Of a stretch of 64,000 bases of DNA, positions 61,462 to 64,000 are shown in pieces. The translations under genes and the position numbers were made by a program. The stretch is from assembly GCA_964415675.1 (NCBI GenBank), contig CAYQBG010000008.1, positions 104,137-168,136 of the forward strand, read 5' to 3'. The DNA comes from UBA5336 sp964415675 (GTDB taxonomy: Bacteria > Pseudomonadota > Alphaproteobacteria > Caulobacterales > Hyphomonadaceae). The stretch's first letter is position 1. Each line of letters opens with the position of its first letter. Below the pieces are notes generated by a model. The model had not been told where the DNA came from, did not search any database, and was given only the letters and a program-made list of their open reading frames with translations.

Positions 61462-62254
61462 TATTCAGCCCCCTCTTCCGCGGAAGCCTCGACAGCGGGG
61501 ACCCCGGCAGCGGCACTGCGGAACGATCCTGTCGCCGGCGCCCCGTCCGGGCGGGCCTTCTTCACGGCGTCACGGACCTCGACCCAGCTACCATCATGAC
61601 CCGGCACGCTTCCACGCACCAGGATGAGACCGCGCTCATTATCGGTACGAACGACTTCAATATTCTGTATCGTGCGACGCACCTGGCCATAATGACCGGC
61701 CATCTTCTTGCCCTTGAACACTTTGCCCGGGTCCTGGCACTGGCCGGTCGAGCCGTGTGAACGGTGAGAGATCGACACGCCGTGCGTAGCCCGCAGACCG
61801 CCGAAATTCCAGCGCTTCATCGCACCGGCAAACCCGCGCCCGATCGAGACACCGGCAATATCGACACGCTGGCCCGCGACGAAATGGTCCGCCAGGACCT
61901 CGGCGCCGATATCCGGCATCTCGCCCTTTACACGGAACTCGCCAAGTTTGCGCTTGGGCGCGACACCATTCTTCGCAAAGCTGCCACGCTGCGCCTTTGT
62001 GGTGCGCTTCGCCTTGGCCTCGCCCGCACCCATCACGACAGCCGTGTAGCCGTCATTGCGGGTGGCGGCCTTCTTGTCTTTCTTGCGGCCGCGATTGATC
62101 TCGACCTCGCGGTCCTCATCCGTGCGCAGCGCCACGACCTGACAGCCCTCGAGCCCGAGCACCGTCACCGGAATGTGACGCCCCTCTTCGTCGAAGACCC
62201 GGGTCATGCCGAGCTTGCGGGCAATCACGCCCGTGCGGTCAGCGGGAAGCGCCA

Positions 62255-62255
<1 letters not shown>
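61461..62255 (-). CDS. rplC: 50S ribosomal protein L3
   Basis: 264 aa, longer than the typical ~210. RTGVIARKLGMTRVFDEEGRHIPVTVLGLEGC is the start and GQCQDPGKVFKGKKMAGHYG includes the glutamine modified by PrmB in E. coli. Insertions are seen at about 47-68 (basic, EINRGRKKDKKAATRNDG) and as a C-terminal Ala/Glu tail of ~35 residues. L3 is near the peptidyl-transferase centre. One-base overlaps on both sides. Confidence 0.95.
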
Positions 62256-62575
<320 letters not shown>

Positions 62576-62748
62576 CTCGTCCTGCCTGTCAGGGCGCCCC
62601 AATGGAACACCCGCACGAAAAGCCGGTAAACAGCCCTGCGCGCCACCTGTTCGGGGCGCACCCGGCCGCCTTGCGGCAAAATGATTGTCTCGTTTCGGTG
62701 GGAAGCGTTTACGTTGAAATGACGCACAGCCGACCCGGCGAAAACGAG

Positions 62749-62777
62749 CTTTTATGGGACACGAGCGCCCGCGTCAA
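62749..62777 (-). promoter_or_regulatory. promoter of the S10-spc ribosomal operon
   Basis: On the minus strand TTGACG, a 17-bp spacer and TAAAAG match sigma-70 boxes (5/6 and 4/6). Start would be near 62742, giving a ~167-nt leader for rpsJ. It sits just after the TIR-gene stop, so the ribosomal operon has its own promoter independent of that gene. No other candidate in the 234-bp gap is as good. Confidence 0.75.
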
Positions 62778-62809
62778 CAGCGCATGTGGAGGAAATGTGA
62801 AGGTCGCAA

Positions 62810-63871
62810 TCAGGAAGCCCAACTACGCACCTGGGAATGCTCATGAGTGACTGCGGAGACCAGCCTCTCAATATCTCCGCTGAACCCATGACCCAGGTCC
62901 ATCGGGGCAATCTGAAGGCCAGCAATCTTCCGGATACTGCGTGGCAAGGCGCGATCACGAGGCAGATGCTCCGGATCGGTAAGGACGGGGATCACGCGAA
63001 GCCGGTTTTCAAATGCGAGTTCGACTTCCATCCGAACAAAGTCCCCTGGCTGGTTGATGCGGCACCCTCTCAATCCATGTCGGCCACGCCAGTTTGAGCC
63101 AATAATGGCAATAAGAGTATTACACTCAAGCAGCTTTTCTTGAATGTATTGACGGAAAGTTACGCCATATGGAATCGAATCAATGTCAAAGAATATGTCG
63201 TTCGGTGACATTTTTTGTTTCAAATTTTCGTATATCAACCTTGCAGTAGCCTTTGAATCATCGCGCCGATAGGACAGAAATACTTTGCCAGATGCTGCGT
63301 TCGGACCACTTATCGAGAGCCGCCGGCGCGCTTCATTCACGAAACGGCTGTGAGGGTTATGAGATATGAAGTTCAAAAAATCCGATCGGTCGGTTGAGTT
63401 TTGTATTGCAGCCCAGGCTATAGCGTCTTCATCCTCGCGTCCGCTGCGTATCGATCGTGTCGTCGAAAGTTTGATCCCGCCCATTTGGCAAATGCGTTCC
63501 AAGAGCATCTCAAACCGGGGATCGATCGTGCCTTCATGCCAATCACCGAAATCCAAGAGTTGGTCCATGCTGAAAGGTTCAGGCACCACCGTATCGTCCA
63601 GCCTCACCTGAACGAGTTTGCCGAGCTGCCTGCCAAGGTCCGCTTCCCTTCGCACCCACTGCGAATTTGAAGAGGCGTTTGACCAGAGCACCAGTACAAT
63701 TTTCGCGCTGCGAATATTGTTCCCGATTTCGTCAACCCAGCTATCACCAGGTGTCAGGGATACGTCCCACCATATTGTGAGGCCTAAAGCTTCCAGTGAG
63801 CGCGCAAATGCGATGGCCTTGTCCCTGTCTCGCTGACTGTATGCAATGAATACATCATGTGATCGTCCCAT
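62810..63871 (-). CDS. dual TIR-domain protein
   Basis: 353-aa cytosolic protein with two TIR domains. TIR1 (about 4-128) starts SHDVFIAYSQRDRDKAIAFARSL and has SQWVRREADLG with Glu 76 at the position of the catalytic glutamate of TIR NADases. A linker (about 135-190) includes FISHNPHSRFVNEARRRL. TIR2 (about 196-330) has KVFLSYRRDD and DFVRMEVELAFENRLRVIPVL, with Glu 282. No membrane helix or other effector domain is visible. GC content is clearly below the neighbours, suggesting transfer. It could cleave NAD or make a signal, or dimerise with a partner outside the window; function is not shown. Start at 63871 is preferred; upstream residues lack the fold. Confidence 0.88.
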   Translation of the reverse strand: MGRSHDVFIAYSQRDRDKAIAFARSLEALGLTIWWDVSLTPGDSWVDEIGNNIRSAKIVLVLWSNASSNSQWVRREADLGRQLGKLVQVRLDDTVVPEPFSMDQLLDFGDWHEGTIDPRFEMLLERICQMGGIKLSTTRSIRSGREDEDAIAWAAIQNSTDRSDFLNFISHNPHSRFVNEARRRLSISGPNAASGKVFLSYRRDDSKATARLIYENLKQKMSPNDIFFDIDSIPYGVTFRQYIQEKLLECNTLIAIIGSNWRGRHGLRGCRINQPGDFVRMEVELAFENRLRVIPVLTDPEHLPRDRALPRSIRKIAGLQIAPMDLGHGFSGDIERLVSAVTHEHSQVRSWAS

Positions 63872-63900
63872 ACCGAGCCCCCCGAATTGATCAAACACGA

Positions 63901-63933
63901 TGATCATTACCGCCCTACACGCGGGAATGATCA
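63901..63933. repeat. long inverted repeat upstream of the TIR gene
   Basis: TGATCATTACCGC and GCGGGAATGATCA are inverted arms of 13 bp with one mismatch, loop 7 nt, about 30-62 nt ahead of the TIR-gene start. It may be an operator or a 5' UTR hairpin. A smaller TTGATCAA palindrome lies beside it (63888-63895). Confidence 0.65.
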
Positions 63934-63940
63934 ACCTGAA

Positions 63941-63975
63941 AACAAAAAAGGCCGCCCCATTCGGAGCGGCCTTTT
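63941..63975 (-). terminator. terminator ahead of the TIR gene
   Basis: AAAAGGCCGC and GCGGCCTTTT form a 10-bp stem with a 10-nt loop. On the minus strand the stem is followed by TTTTTTGTT, so it ends a minus-strand gene outside the window (tuf or fusA would be usual). It means that the TIR gene probably has its own promoter within 63872-63945. Confidence 0.8.
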
Positions 63976-64000
63976 GTTTGTGTCTCACCCCTGCCGGGGC

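Noticed and set aside
62602..62850. 82-residue plus-strand frame in the S10 leader
   Set aside because: No Shine-Dalgarno or motif, and it crosses the promoter and the end of the TIR gene.

Overview
This looks like chromosomal DNA of a high-GC, free-living marine-type alphaproteobacterium. The ribosomal set has alphaproteobacterial traits: no rpmJ after secY, a zinc-free 101-aa S14, a short-LID Adk and a SecY starting MASAAEQ-like. The Caulobacter-type division factor FzlA, a large TonB-dependent receptor, NodT-type efflux and a single-domain PAS protein point to Caulobacterales, Maricaulales or Hyphomonadaceae relatives. This placement rests on motif recognition only. No tRNA, rRNA, CRISPR array or insertion sequence was seen, and no stretch over 300 bases lacks a gene.

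Layout. 1-8.6 kb: a truncated zinc-ribbon membrane protein, a stand-alone murB, a CheY-like/CheR pair, a TonB-dependent receptor with palindromes upstream, an unknown Cys/Gly-rich secreted protein, a PAS protein and fzlA. 8.6-19.8 kb (minus): a tightly overlapping dcw operon, mraZ-rsmH-ftsL-ftsI-murE-murF-mraY-murD-ftsW-murG, headed by six TGGG repeats at about 10-bp period that look like MraZ boxes. It stops at murG; murC, ddl and ftsQAZ are not in the window and murB is detached. 20-34 kb: a secreted S10 peptidase, a PhoR-like kinase, a tripartite RND efflux operon, an M13 lipoprotein peptidase with an EF-hand-like loop, pirin, a UDG-family protein overlapping an alpha/beta-hydrolase lipoprotein, and a Leu/Glu-type dehydrogenase.

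35-45.2 kb holds what looks like a complete acetate module: dcaP-type porin and acetyl-CoA synthetase in one operon, a CrbR-like LuxR regulator, a giant CrbS-like SSS-STAC-PAS-kinase-receiver protein, and a VC_2705-type sodium:solute symporter with its DUF4212 small subunit. The dcaP/crbR divergent promoter region carries repeated GTCT...AGAC palindromes that could be the regulator's operators. The genes would work together as porin entry, sodium-coupled uptake, sensing and activation to acetyl-CoA. 45.4-48 kb: an orphan TadG-like protein, a small membrane protein and a quinone oxidoreductase.

48.1-62.6 kb (minus) is the whole S10-spc-alpha ribosomal super-operon, rpsJ to rplQ in canonical order, with a TTGACG-N17-TAAAAG promoter at its head and a second TTGACG-N16-TATAAC promoter before rpsM. 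L4 has an extra ~105-residue C-terminal helix-hairpin-helix domain, and L3 and L6 carry insertions. 62.8-63.9 kb: a lower-GC gene for a protein with two TIR domains sits directly upstream of rpsJ, where many relatives have tuf/fusA. It is flanked by a large inverted repeat and a terminator, and is the best candidate for an undescribed (probably immune) system here.
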